64,000 nt of DNA from Saccharophagus sp. K07 (GCF_014336955.1 NZ_QRAI01000003.1:124001-188000); one strand, 5' to 3'; positions 44,514-54,078 are shown, counted from the stretch's first letter. A program made the numbers and translations. Notes: a model not told the origin generated them from the sequence alone.

Positions 44514-47069
44514 ATGATGATCGCCAAGACCTTTTCCCGCTGTGCGCTGGCTGCGGGACTCACCGCACTGCTGACCGCCTGCTCCACTCCCGGGACCACG
44601 GACGCCAAAAAAACCAAGCATCAACCTGACCTCTGGCCCCGTCTGACCTCCCCTTTCCCCGCTGATGAAACCGCTGCTATCAACGCCGAAGTGGAAAAAC
44701 TGCTGGCGCGCATGACCCTGGCGGAGAAAGTCGGGCAGATCACCCAGGCGGAAATCAGCCGCACTACGCCGGAAGATGTGAAGAAATATCACCTGGGCTC
44801 GGTGCTCAATGGCGGCGGCGGTTTCTTGAATGGCAATAAATCTGCCACGCTGGATGAATGGGTCAAAGCCCTGGATGCGTACTACGAAGCCTCGATGGAT
44901 ACCTCCGATGGCGGCGTTGCCATTCCGATTACCTGGGGTACGGATGCGGTGCACGGCCACAACAAAATCGTCGGTGCGACTATCTTCCCGCACAACATCG
45001 GCCTAGGCGCTACCCGCAATGGCGAGCTGGTGCGTCGCATCGGCGAAATCACCGCCCTGCAGGTGCGCGCCAGCGGTATGGATTGGACCTTCTCGCCGTC
45101 TCTGTCTGTGGTGCGCAACGACCGCTGGGGTCGCACTTACGAAGGTTTTTCCGAAGATCCGAAGCTGGTATCCGAACTCGGTCGCCAGACCATCCTCGGT
45201 TATCAGGGCGACCTGAGCAAAACCGGCCGCATGAGCCCCAATCACATTATGGCGACCGCCAAGCACTATCTGGCTGACGGCGGCACCGTAGACGGCATCG
45301 ACCGCGGCAACAATTTTTCCTCCGAAGCTGAATTGATCAAGCTGCACGCCTTCCCCTATTTCGCTGCGGTGGAATCCGGGGTTTTATCCATCATGGCATC
45401 GCACAGCAGCTGGCACGGCACCCGGATGCACGGGGAGCAATATCTGTTAACCGAGATCCTTAAAAAACGCCTCGGCTTTGAAGGTTTTGTAGTCGGCGAC
45501 TGGAACTCTCACGGTCTGGTGGAAGGCTGTACCAACACCCGCTGCCCGCAGGCGATCAACGCCGGGGTGGACATGCTGATGGTGCCCTTTGACTGGAAAG
45601 AATTTATCAAAAACACCCTGGAAGACGTGGAAGCTGGCCGGATTTCCATGGAGCGTCTGGATGACGCAGTGCGCCGCATTCTCCGCTCCAAATTCCGCGC
45701 AGGTCTGATGGACGGCCGCAAACCGTCTGAACGTCTGCACGCCAACAAAAAAGAATTGCTGGCGGCACCGGAATTCAAAGAAGTCGCCCGCCAGGCGGTA
45801 CGCGAATCCCTGGTTCTGCTGAAGAACAATCAACAGACCCTGCCACTCAAGCCCACGCTGAATGTATTGGTCGCGGGCAAAGGCGCGCATAACCTCGCAC
45901 AACAAAGCGGCGGCTGGACCATCTCCTGGCAGGCGACCGATATCACCAACGACGACTTCCCCAACGGCACCAGCATTTACCAAGGCATCCGCCAGACCGT
46001 GGAAGCAGCCGGTGGCAAGGTGGAGCTGAGCGTTGATGGCAAGTACACGCGCAAACCCGATGTCGCCATAGTGGTGTACGGCGAAACCCCTTATGCCGAA
46101 TGGCAGGGTGATATCCGCCACGTCGGCTATCAGGCGGGCAACCATCAAGACGCCAAACTGCTGGAAAAACTCAAGGCGGACGGCATTAAAACCGTGTCAG
46201 TATTTATCTCCGGCCGTCCGCTGTGGGTGAACCGCGCGCTCAACGCATCCGACGCATTTGTGGCTGCTTGGTTGCCGGGTTCTGAAGGCGGCGGCATCGC
46301 CGACGTATTGTTCGCCGATGCCAATGGCAAAGCGCGCTACGACTTCAAAGGCAAATTGCCTTTCTCCTGGCCGAAGAGCCTGGATCAGGCCGAAGTTAAT
46401 ATCGGCGATAAGAATTACGATCCACTGTTCCCCTATGGTTACGGTCTGACCTATGCGTCACCCGCGGCTGACCTGGGCGAGCTGTCGACCGAAGAGAATT
46501 ACACCAATGTGAAAGGCGGTGCGGATGAGGAATTGTTTGTCGGCACCGCCCAAGCGCCCTGGGAGGTTTACGCGGTAGCACCGGAGACAACACCAGTGCG
46601 CTACCTGTCCGGCATCGCCAAAAACGCCAGCCTGACCCTGACCGAAGGCGACAAGGAAACTCAGGGCGACGCCATTCACGCCACCTGGGACGGCAAAGGC
46701 AGCGCGGCCTTGCAAATCATTGTTCCCAACGCCATGCGCAACCTCTCGCAAGTGCAGGAAGAAAAAGGCGCACTGGTGTTCGACATCCGCCTGCTGCAGC
46801 CTTCCACGGGGCCGGTAAATTTGCAGATGGCCTGCCTGGGGGCTGGCTGCGAGGCCAATATCGACATCACCACGCTGGTGAACGCTTCTCCGCGCAATGA
46901 CTGGAATGAGCTTTCCGTCGATCTGGCCTGCTTCGCCAAACTGGGTATTCGCTTCCACGAAATTACCCGCGGTTTTGTTCTGCAAACCGACGGCAGCCTG
47001 GAATTGCAGGTGACCAACGTGCGCATGGTTCCCGGCATGGGCGACAAAGCCGGCGTACAGTGCCAGTAA
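44514..47069 (+). CDS. GH3 beta-glucanase/glucosidase lipoprotein (ExoP-like)
   Basis: From ATG 44514 the product has 851 residues. A lipobox ('LTALLTAC') anchors it to a membrane. The GH3 N-terminal barrel ('VGQITQAEISRT', 'DAVHGHNKIVGAT') holds the nucleophile Asp in 'FEGFVVGDWNSHG', and the alpha/beta sandwich domain follows from about residue 430. The last ~190 residues form an extra beta-rich domain similar to the ExoP galactose-binding-like region of marine exo-1,3/1,4-beta-glucanases. It releases glucose from beta-glucan oligomers, likely in the periplasm. A terminator follows. Confidence 0.94.
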   Translation: MMIAKTFSRCALAAGLTALLTACSTPGTTDAKKTKHQPDLWPRLTSPFPADETAAINAEVEKLLARMTLAEKVGQITQAEISRTTPEDVKKYHLGSVLNGGGGFLNGNKSATLDEWVKALDAYYEASMDTSDGGVAIPITWGTDAVHGHNKIVGATIFPHNIGLGATRNGELVRRIGEITALQVRASGMDWTFSPSLSVVRNDRWGRTYEGFSEDPKLVSELGRQTILGYQGDLSKTGRMSPNHIMATAKHYLADGGTVDGIDRGNNFSSEAELIKLHAFPYFAAVESGVLSIMASHSSWHGTRMHGEQYLLTEILKKRLGFEGFVVGDWNSHGLVEGCTNTRCPQAINAGVDMLMVPFDWKEFIKNTLEDVEAGRISMERLDDAVRRILRSKFRAGLMDGRKPSERLHANKKELLAAPEFKEVARQAVRESLVLLKNNQQTLPLKPTLNVLVAGKGAHNLAQQSGGWTISWQATDITNDDFPNGTSIYQGIRQTVEAAGGKVELSVDGKYTRKPDVAIVVYGETPYAEWQGDIRHVGYQAGNHQDAKLLEKLKADGIKTVSVFISGRPLWVNRALNASDAFVAAWLPGSEGGGIADVLFADANGKARYDFKGKLPFSWPKSLDQAEVNIGDKNYDPLFPYGYGLTYASPAADLGELSTEENYTNVKGGADEELFVGTAQAPWEVYAVAPETTPVRYLSGIAKNASLTLTEGDKETQGDAIHATWDGKGSAALQIIVPNAMRNLSQVQEEKGALVFDIRLLQPSTGPVNLQMACLGAGCEANIDITTLVNASPRNDWNELSVDLACFAKLGIRFHEITRGFVLQTDGSLELQVTNVRMVPGMGDKAGVQCQ

Positions 47070-47085
47070 GCGTTATTTGACCTTG

Positions 47086-47113
47086 GCGGGCTCCTGCTAT
47101 GGAGCCCGCTTTT
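47086..47113 (+). terminator. Rho-independent terminator of the first GH3 gene
   Basis: GCGGGCTCC, TGCTAT, GGAGCCCGC makes a perfect 9-bp stem followed by TTTT, 16 bases after the stop. Confidence 0.85.
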
Positions 47114-47386
47114 CCCCTCGTTTCCCTTCTTCGCCAGCTGACCTTTTCTGCTAACTTTCCTCTCCTTTTTCAATCTCGTTTTCTATTTCCTATCGCAAAT
47201 CAACGGAACGCAGGAATTCTATAAATTTGAAATAACCAGCCCCTAAATTCTTAATGCTCTTCATTTATCACAGATAAGCGCCCGCATTTTGGGATGAGTG
47301 ACATTGACTCACATTTTTATTCCCTTCTGTTTGGACAAACCCCAAAACTAGACAAAACAATTCCTGATCGGGAATAAAAGCTTACC

Positions 47387-47392
47387 TACAAT
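47387..47392 (+). promoter_or_regulatory. Candidate -10 box of the structured RNA
   Basis: TACAAT lies so that transcription would begin at about 47399, exactly at the first paired base of the predicted structure. The -35 region is poor ('ttcctg' at an unfavourable distance), so an activator or another sigma factor may be involved. Confidence 0.35.
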
Positions 47393-47398
47393 AAAAGT

Positions 47399-47788
47399 GA
47401 GCGACGGCGATACACAAAGAAATGTGTAAGGCATTTGAGCAGTAGTCTTAGTAGTCACATTTTCGGTCCGTTGCTCGCACCATCCAGCGGGGTGAGTGTT
47501 GGATTATGAAGTGATCTTTCGGGTTTGCTTGTACCGATGCTGTGTTTACTTCTGCTGTTGATCCGCCCTCACCTCTTTTTTCCGCTCTTTGTGTAGATGA
47601 GGATTGGTGCTGCTGCAGATTGGTAATGGCTGCAAACGAATTTTTAGAGCTTATTAGCCGTGGGCGTGGCTGCTAAGCTCGGATTCTTGGCAACAAGGAT
47701 CCATACGTGTGGTTTTGTTTACCGTGCGTGAACGTCCTCTCCTCAAGGTTAGTACCCTGCTTCGCGGCCTCTTTTGAGGCCGTTTTTT
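47399..47788 (+). ncRNA. Candidate structured RNA or leader upstream of the second GH3 gene
   Basis: No protein-coding frame can be supported in this stretch, yet it has several stable, RNA-specific pairings. GAGCGACGG (47399-47407) pairs with CCGTTGCTC (47468-47476), enclosing a TACACA/TGTGTA hairpin (47411-47428). ACGTGTGGT (47705-47713) pairs with ACCGTGCGT (47721-47729). The non-Watson-Crick pairs are G-U only when read as plus-strand RNA. A strong terminator (47765-47788) closes it. It does not contain the conserved blocks of tmRNA, RNase P RNA, 6S or SRP RNA. It may be a free small RNA or an attenuator leader of the GH3 gene 87 bases downstream. Confidence 0.55.
47765..47788 (+). terminator. 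Strong terminator between the structured RNA and the second GH3 gene
   Basis: CGGCCTC, TTTT, GAGGCCG and six T residues form a canonical Rho-independent terminator. It lies 87 bases before the GH3 start, with no coding gene in front of it, so it ends an RNA that starts in the gap. Confidence 0.9.
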
Positions 47789-47874
47789 CTTCTGCAATTT
47801 TTTCTTTGGCAAACAATCCTTTACAATAGCGCGCTTTCGTTCCGCCTTTTTACTTGCGTTTGCACGGAGACGCC

Positions 47875-49905
47875 ATGCATCCCAAATTATCATTCGAAGA
47901 AGCTGCCTCATGGGCGGAAACTATTTTGGCGCAGATGACGCTTAGCGAAAAATGCGCTTACATCGGTGGTACCGATATATTTTTTATTAAAGGAATTCCC
48001 CGTCTGGGTTTGCCTCCCATTTTGTGTTCAGACGCTACTGCTGGTATTACATTGCGCGAGCGTTTTAACGAAGTCACCTTTCAATATCCTGTGCCGACTT
48101 CTGTCGCATTTCCCGCGCCGATTATGTTGGCGGCAACGTGGAATCCGGATCTCTGTGAAGCCTATGCCACCGCCGTAGGTGAAGAATGCAATGCAAATGG
48201 CATTGGCATTTTGCTCGGCCCCGGATTCAATTTGTATCGAATTTCTCAATGCGGACGCAATTTCGAATATTTTGGTGAAGATCCTTATTTGATTTCACGC
48301 ATGGTGGAGCGTTATGTCAAAGGTGTGCAAAGCACCGGCACTATCGCAACCCTCAAACATTTTGTTGCCAATAACACGGATTTTTTCCGGCGTAAAAGTA
48401 ATTCCATTATCGACGAACGAACACTGCACGAAATTTATTTACCGTCTTTTAAAGCGGGAATCGACGCCGGCGCCCTGGCGGTAATGACGTCCTACAACCT
48501 GTTGAACGGCGAATGGACTGGCCAAAGCAAAGCGGTTATTCACGATTTGCTGCGCAAAGTTCTCGGCTTCCGCTGGTTGGTGATGACCGATTGGTGGTCG
48601 GTTTACGACGGCGTGAAATTGGTGGAATCCGGTCAGGATCTGGAAATGCCAGCCAATTTGGCGACGCTCGGTCTGGAAGAAAAAATTCAGCGCGGTGAAG
48701 TCAAAGAAGCCGATTTGGATCGCATGGTAAAAAGCATTCTGACCACGCTGAAAGCCATGGATTTGTACAACAAAAAACCGCAGCCGGAATTGGTACAGGA
48801 ATATCCACGGCACGAACAAATTGCCCTGCAAACTGCCCGCGAAGGCGTGGTACTGCTGCGCAATCAAAATCAAATTTTGCCGCTGGATAAAAACAGCTCG
48901 GATGAAATTCTGCTGTTGGGAACCTATATCCACAAAAAAGCGGTGGGTGGCGGCTCCTCCGAAGTAAAAGGCTACAACCAGATAACCTTGTACCAAGCGT
49001 TGAAAGATACGTTTGGCGAGCGCGTGCGTTACGAAGTGTCGCCGACAAACGAAACCATCCGCAACGCCAAAACCATTATTGTCGCAACCGGGACTTACGA
49101 TGCGGAAAGTTGGGACCGTCCGTTCGAGCTGGATCCTCACGAAGAGCTCTATATCCGCAATATAGTGCGCCTGAATCCGAACGTGATTGTGCTGGTAAAT
49201 TCCGGCGGCGGTATTCGCATGACCGACTGGTACGACAAAGCGGCGGCGATTGTTCACTGCTTTTACAACGGCCAGAACGGCAATATTGCAGTGGCGGAAA
49301 TACTCTGCGGCGACGTCAATCCATCCGGCAAATTGCCTTTCACCATAGAGCGCGAATTCCGCGACGGCCCCGGCGCGGATTACGTACCCGCAGGTTCAAC
49401 TCTGTACAACGGTGCCAATGATGAGTGGGAAAAAATTTATCCCGTTTACGATGTGCACTATAAGGAAGGCGTTTTTGTCGGTTACCGCTGGTACGACAGC
49501 CGCAATATTGAGCCGCTCTATCCTTTTGGTTTTGGACTTTCTTATACCCAGTTCAGCTACTCGGATCTGGTGGTCAATGTGTTATCCAACACAGCGGAGC
49601 CTGGCGTGGAAGTGCGTTTTAAGATCACCAATACCGGAAATGTCGCCGGCCAGGAAATTGCGCAACTTTACGTGCGCGATCTACACAGCAGTGAACCCCG
49701 GCCATTTAAAGAATTGAAGGGTTTCCAAAAAGTGAGCCTGGCTCCCGGCGAACAAACCACTGTGCAACTCGTATTACCGCCGCAGGCTTTTGCCTTCTGG
49801 TCGAGCAATGTGCGCAATTGGCTGGTTGAGCCCGGTGATTTTGAAATTCTTGTCGGCGCGTCTTCTCGCGACATTAGGTTGAAAAGCCAACTTCACATTA
49901 ATTAA
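47875..49905 (+). CDS. GH3 beta-glucosidase with C-terminal FnIII-like domain, cytoplasmic
   Basis: From ATG 47875 (CACGGAGA upstream) the product has 676 residues. The TIM barrel ('GIPRLGLPPILCSDATAG', 'KHFVANNTDFFRR') carries the nucleophile Asp in 'RWLVMTDWWSVYDG'; the second domain ('AREGVVLLRNQNQILPL') and a fibronectin III-like C-terminal domain ('KITNTGNVAGQEIAQLYVRD', 'LKGFQKVSLAPGEQTTVQL') follow. There is no signal peptide, so it should split imported disaccharides in the cytoplasm, complementing the exported GH3 enzyme. Substrate may be cellobiose or another beta-glycoside. The leader may regulate it. Confidence 0.93.
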   Translation: MHPKLSFEEAASWAETILAQMTLSEKCAYIGGTDIFFIKGIPRLGLPPILCSDATAGITLRERFNEVTFQYPVPTSVAFPAPIMLAATWNPDLCEAYATAVGEECNANGIGILLGPGFNLYRISQCGRNFEYFGEDPYLISRMVERYVKGVQSTGTIATLKHFVANNTDFFRRKSNSIIDERTLHEIYLPSFKAGIDAGALAVMTSYNLLNGEWTGQSKAVIHDLLRKVLGFRWLVMTDWWSVYDGVKLVESGQDLEMPANLATLGLEEKIQRGEVKEADLDRMVKSILTTLKAMDLYNKKPQPELVQEYPRHEQIALQTAREGVVLLRNQNQILPLDKNSSDEILLLGTYIHKKAVGGGSSEVKGYNQITLYQALKDTFGERVRYEVSPTNETIRNAKTIIVATGTYDAESWDRPFELDPHEELYIRNIVRLNPNVIVLVNSGGGIRMTDWYDKAAAIVHCFYNGQNGNIAVAEILCGDVNPSGKLPFTIEREFRDGPGADYVPAGSTLYNGANDEWEKIYPVYDVHYKEGVFVGYRWYDSRNIEPLYPFGFGLSYTQFSYSDLVVNVLSNTAEPGVEVRFKITNTGNVAGQEIAQLYVRDLHSSEPRPFKELKGFQKVSLAPGEQTTVQLVLPPQAFAFWSSNVRNWLVEPGDFEILVGASSRDIRLKSQLHIN

Positions 49906-49914
49906 CCCTGTTTT

Positions 49915-49946
49915 ACTCGTTCACTCGCCTAAGCGAGTGAACGAGT
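49915..49946. repeat. Perfect 14-bp inverted repeat after the second GH3 gene
   Basis: ACTCGTTCACTCGC and GCGAGTGAACGAGT are separated by CTAA. The hairpin starts nine bases after the stop, but no T-tract follows on the plus strand and the minus strand gives A residues, so it is a transcript-end stabiliser or pause structure and not a textbook terminator. Confidence 0.7.
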
Positions 49947-50304
49947 CATGTCGAATCCATTTACACCTTCGTAAATTTTTCCATTTGCATATTTTTTCTT
50001 GCAGATTTTATTTTCTGTTTTTTCTTTCTCCCGCCACAAAAAACACGTATTCATCACAAAAAACTGACAACAAGCGCTTCGCACCAAAACATAAAATAAC
50101 CAATTTTATATTTAATCTGACTTTTTTCTTCTGGCGGTATGCATATTGCTAACGCAAAAACCTAAATGTGTTAATGATTGAGCGACCAGCAAAATTACCG
50201 AGCAGCATCAGCACATGACCCTCTGATTGGGAAATCGATAATAAAAACGCCTGATACCCAAGCCGTCGAGGGTTCAATCCAGCAAAATCAGAAGGAATTT
50301 CGTC
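49947..50304. other. AT-rich gap upstream of the FHA-type exoprotein gene
   Basis: No gene is supported. The stretch is AT-rich with runs of T and A and must include the promoter of the next gene; a GAAGGAA ribosome-binding site precedes its start. Confidence 0.4.
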
Positions 50305-53300
50305 ATGCCTCAGCGTAGCCAGTCTTACGTTCGTCCAAATTTGTCTTCTTTATCCTCTGTTTTTCGTATCAAACCTTTATGTGTCGCCATTATCGGTCAG
50401 CTGTTCGCCGCAGGTGCATTGGCCGCGCCAACCGGTGGCACAGTGGTTGGCGGAGAAGGTGTTATCAATCAAAGTGGTTTGGACACCACCATCACGCAGG
50501 GCACAGATCGCCTGGCCATTGAATGGGATTCTTTTAATGTCGCAGCAAATGAACGAGTAAATTTTGTCCAACCGAGTGAATCATCGATTGCGTTGAACCG
50601 TATTCTCGATCTCAACGGCAGCCAGATTCTGGGGCGTATTGACGCCAATGGCCGAATTATTTTGTTGAATCCCAATGGCATTCTGTTCGGTGCAGGTTCA
50701 CAAGTGAATGTCGGCAGTCTGGTGGCCACCGGCCTCAATTTAAATACCGATGATTTTCTCAACGGCGATCTTATTTTGCTGGCAGTGGAAGACAGCGCGG
50801 GTACTGTTATCAATAGAGGTCTTATCAACGCTTCTACCGGCGGTAATGTCGCTTTGATTGGCAAACAGGTTACCAACACGGGCTTGATCAATGCAGACCT
50901 CGGCCACGTGGTGCTCGCTTCCGGCAACGCGGCGGTGGTCACTTTCGATGATCAGGGACTTATCGGAGTCCGTGTGGATGAGGCCGCTATAGATGTGGAC
51001 ACAGGCGTTACCAACTCCGGTCTGATCGAGGCTGCGGGTGGAAAAATTCTGCTGACCGCCAGCGTGAGCGAGGATTTGTTTTCGCGTGCTGTTAATTCCG
51101 GCGACCTCGGTGGCGATACACAGGTTGTTCTTCACGATGATGGCAGTTTTTCTCTCGGCTCAGGTGTCGATGTCCTTAACACAGGCTCGTTAAGCGTTAA
51201 CGCAATCGCCGGCACTGCCGGCGAAGTGGTTTTGGCAGGACGCAATGTGACTCAAAGAGGAGCAGTGACTGCGAATAACGAGAGTGGCGCCGCCGGCGGC
51301 ATTCACCTGTTGGCAACCGATACCCTTCGCCTAAACGGCGGCGGCAGCTTGAGTGCTCAGGGCGACACCGGCAGCGGTCATATAGTGCTTGAAGGCGATC
51401 AGGTCATAGGCGCTACCGGAAACCCGATCCTGACCAGCGGCGATGTGGAAGTTACCGCTTATATTTATGCCAATCTGCCACATATCAGCGCGCAGAATCT
51501 CACTATTAACAGTATCGGCACCGTCCGCCAGGTCGGCTCCCTTTTGATTTCGGACAACACACATTTCTATGTGACCGCAGGCGCGGATGTGCGCCTCAAT
51601 AACACTGCCAATGATTTTGGCAGCGTCACTATGAACACCGGCCACACGAGCTTTATCAGTCTGACTGAGACTGGCGGGATTGATCTGGGCGAGCTCGACG
51701 TGCTGGATTCCATAGTGCATATCCAGTCAGATGGCGCAATCCGTCAGCTCGATGGGACGAGTATCACCCTCGATGCCAGCGATCTGCATCTGACCGGCGA
51801 TAGCATCGCACTGGGCACACGCGCAGAAGGAAGTGGTGTGTATATGATCTACAGCTGGCTGGATCTGAATTTCAGCAACAGCATCGATGTCGTAAATGCC
51901 ATAAGCTCACCGAGCGAGTTTGATGTCAGCCTAGTAACGGCAAAAGGTTACGACGGAGTCAATCGCGTCAATGCGCGCAGTCAGGCCCAATTCGAGCAAC
52001 CTACCATTTACGGTCCAAGCCAGTTCGCTTTATCCGCTACCCTGAATGATTCCGGTATCCAGATCGGTCGCCTTAATGCAAATAGCGCGAGCCTATCATC
52101 CATTGGCAACATCAGTCAGACCGGAGCCATCGAAACAAGCTCCTTCAGCCTGACAGCTACGGCAGGCAGTGACGTCGCGCTCACCCATGAGGACAACGAC
52201 TTCCGCACCGTCAACTTAACACTGGGCCATACGACTACTGTGGATATCGCCGATAAAAACGACATTTTACTCGGCAACCTCAATATCCTCGATTCGTGGG
52301 TGAAATTCACCTCTTTAGGTGAAAATGGCATGGTGTCGCAACTCGCGGGTACCGCCATTGATCTCAGCGACAGCACTTTGGAAGTACACGCGGCGCGAAT
52401 TTATTTGGGCGACCGATCCGGTGCAACGCTCAATCTGCACGGCTTTAGCGACCTGCACGCTGCCTATTCGCGCGACGCTCACATCGTCGGCACCTCCACC
52501 GGCTTAGAGGAATTTCCGGAATTTATTCCGTTCCAGGCGGAGGGCCTAAGTGACACTACAAGCTTCTCAGTTACCGGTCATGGTGATTTTTCGCTGTACA
52601 CCACAAGCAATTATGAACAATTTGTCATTCGCGAGTTAAACGCCACGGACGCGGAGATACTGACCTTTCTGGATATTGTCCAGCTTGGGAAAATCACTCT
52701 GACAGGAGATTTCTTTTTGCGCACACCTGTAGGCAGTCAGGTAACGCTGGAAAATCCGGAAAATGATTTCAACAGCATTACCATAGAAGCCGGTCACGCC
52801 ACCGCCATCAGCCTGACCGATGCCAACGATATTGCCCTCGGCAATTGGGATCTGCTCGATGCCAGTATCACTCTGCGTTCTTTAGGTGAAGATTCCACTG
52901 TGAAGCAGTTGGAAAATACTCATATTGTCGGCGGTGATAGCAGCTTGTCGATCTCTGCAGCGCACATAGACCTCGGCTCTGCCGGCACATCGTCCGTGGA
53001 TCTGGGCAATATCGGCATGCTGCAGGCAATTTTCTCCAAATCCCTGCTGCTCAATGGCGCCATCCGCCTCGGCGGTTTTTCCTCTTATTTAAATTTGGAA
53101 GGAACCGATGGCGCCAATAAGCTGACCATCGGCGAGTTTGCCGATATCGACATTACCTCCGACTTCGAAGAGTTTTTGATTGATTTGAAAGGTGGGGACG
53201 ACATCGTCGAAATTTACCGTGATTTCAATTACGGATTTTTCACCGGTCTGGGCGAAGATGGAATTTATCTCGCCAACAGCGAAATAAGCTACACGGTGGA

Positions 53301-53343
53301 AGATTTCGATCCTGATTTCGATGACGTGCTGATCCTGCCGTAA
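50305..53343 (+). CDS. Two-partner secretion (FHA-type) exoprotein with three internal repeats
   Basis: The 1012-residue protein has an extended signal peptide (to about 'AGALAAP', residue 41), then a TPS/haemagglutination domain (about 42-280) with 'GLDTTITQGTDRLAIEWDSFNV', 'ALNRIL' and the signature 'NPNGILFGAGSQVNVGSLVA'. The rest is a beta-helix. Three modules of about 195 residues each repeat the pattern 'NDF..V....GHTT......DI.LG.L..LDS.V', starting near nucleotides 51600, 52190 and 52760. No TpsB/FhaC transporter gene is in the window. It probably acts at the cell surface in adhesion. A strong terminator follows. Confidence 0.9.
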   Translation: MPQRSQSYVRPNLSSLSSVFRIKPLCVAIIGQLFAAGALAAPTGGTVVGGEGVINQSGLDTTITQGTDRLAIEWDSFNVAANERVNFVQPSESSIALNRILDLNGSQILGRIDANGRIILLNPNGILFGAGSQVNVGSLVATGLNLNTDDFLNGDLILLAVEDSAGTVINRGLINASTGGNVALIGKQVTNTGLINADLGHVVLASGNAAVVTFDDQGLIGVRVDEAAIDVDTGVTNSGLIEAAGGKILLTASVSEDLFSRAVNSGDLGGDTQVVLHDDGSFSLGSGVDVLNTGSLSVNAIAGTAGEVVLAGRNVTQRGAVTANNESGAAGGIHLLATDTLRLNGGGSLSAQGDTGSGHIVLEGDQVIGATGNPILTSGDVEVTAYIYANLPHISAQNLTINSIGTVRQVGSLLISDNTHFYVTAGADVRLNNTANDFGSVTMNTGHTSFISLTETGGIDLGELDVLDSIVHIQSDGAIRQLDGTSITLDASDLHLTGDSIALGTRAEGSGVYMIYSWLDLNFSNSIDVVNAISSPSEFDVSLVTAKGYDGVNRVNARSQAQFEQPTIYGPSQFALSATLNDSGIQIGRLNANSASLSSIGNISQTGAIETSSFSLTATAGSDVALTHEDNDFRTVNLTLGHTTTVDIADKNDILLGNLNILDSWVKFTSLGENGMVSQLAGTAIDLSDSTLEVHAARIYLGDRSGATLNLHGFSDLHAAYSRDAHIVGTSTGLEEFPEFIPFQAEGLSDTTSFSVTGHGDFSLYTTSNYEQFVIRELNATDAEILTFLDIVQLGKITLTGDFFLRTPVGSQVTLENPENDFNSITIEAGHATAISLTDANDIALGNWDLLDASITLRSLGEDSTVKQLENTHIVGGDSSLSISAAHIDLGSAGTSSVDLGNIGMLQAIFSKSLLLNGAIRLGGFSSYLNLEGTDGANKLTIGEFADIDITSDFEEFLIDLKGGDDIVEIYRDFNYGFFTGLGEDGIYLANSEISYTVEDFDPDFDDVLILP

Positions 53344-53362
53344 GCTTTCATACCTCCGCAAA

Positions 53363-53397
53363 CAAAGGCCGCGCACGCGGCCTTTGTTATTTTCCTC
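53363..53397 (+). terminator. Rho-independent terminator of the exoprotein gene
   Basis: CAAAGGCCGCG (53363-53373) and CGCGGCCTTTG (53376-53386) form a long stem followed by TTATTTT, about 20 bases after the stop. Confidence 0.85.
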
Positions 53398-53523
53398 TGC
53401 TAATTTCTATCCCCTCTAGCAAATTGCTATTTTCCTTCGCAGATTTCCATGTTCTGCAAAAGCTTGACGAACCGAAACATTGCCGGTAGTTTGCCCGGCC
53501 TTTTGTTTAGCTCTGAGGGACCT

Positions 53524-54078
53524 ATGAATAAAGTGTTTTTGTTAATTTTTTTGCTGTCGCAGATTCCCAAGTGTTTTGCGGACTACGACAGAGCCTGGAT
53601 GGAATTTGGCTCGTCGAGCTGGGAGAACGCAGCAGTCAAAATCAAGTTCCAGGATCTGCAAAAAGCCGGCTGGGCATTTGGTTATTCCCAATATGATGGC
53701 GATCCAGGATATATTCGCACCGGCCGCATCGAACAAAACAAATGGGAAACATTTAATCCGCTGTTTAAAACCGCTTCTGTCTCCCGTTTTATCTCCGCTA
53801 CCAGCGGCTGGGGTTACGCCGATGCCGGTATAGGATTGGGCGTTGGAACTGGTTCGTGGACCGAGAATTGCGGTTCTTTGCAGGTAGACGGCTTGTTTTT
53901 TCCTATTCGGCGTTGCGACGAAAAGAAAGGCACCCTGATCGGTATTCCGTTTTACGCAACCGCCGTTTTAGGCAGGTACGCAGGCATCGGACTTTACGTG
54001 GAAGCTTTTTATACCCAGCGCCTGAAAACTCAAGTGCAAGCAGGCATAGCAATTCCAATTGGAAAGTTCACCAAATAA
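53524..54078 (+). CDS. Hypothetical exported protein
   Basis: From ATG 53524 (GAGGGA upstream) the product has 184 residues with a clear signal peptide ('KVFLLIFLLSQIPKCFA', cleavage before 'DYDRAW'). The mature part alternates polar and aromatic residues with glycine-rich strands ('SGWGYADAGIGLGVGTGSW', 'AGIGLYVEAFYTQRL', 'VQAGIAIPIG'), which fits a small outer-membrane beta-barrel. I recognise no family. It stands alone between the exoprotein terminator and tesA, which is convergent. Confidence 0.7.
   Translation: MNKVFLLIFLLSQIPKCFADYDRAWMEFGSSSWENAAVKIKFQDLQKAGWAFGYSQYDGDPGYIRTGRIEQNKWETFNPLFKTASVSRFISATSGWGYADAGIGLGVGTGSWTENCGSLQVDGLFFPIRRCDEKKGTLIGIPFYATAVLGRYAGIGLYVEAFYTQRLKTQVQAGIAIPIGKFTK

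Noticed and set aside
47654..47911. Lys/Arg-rich 85-codon minus-strand frame in the GH3-GH3 gap
   Set aside because: It runs through the terminator and the GH3 start and has a composition produced by the T/C-rich plus strand.
50250..50290. GGGTTCAATCC resembling a tRNA T-loop
   Set aside because: The flanking bases cannot form the T-stem or an acceptor stem, and no anticodon arm is present.
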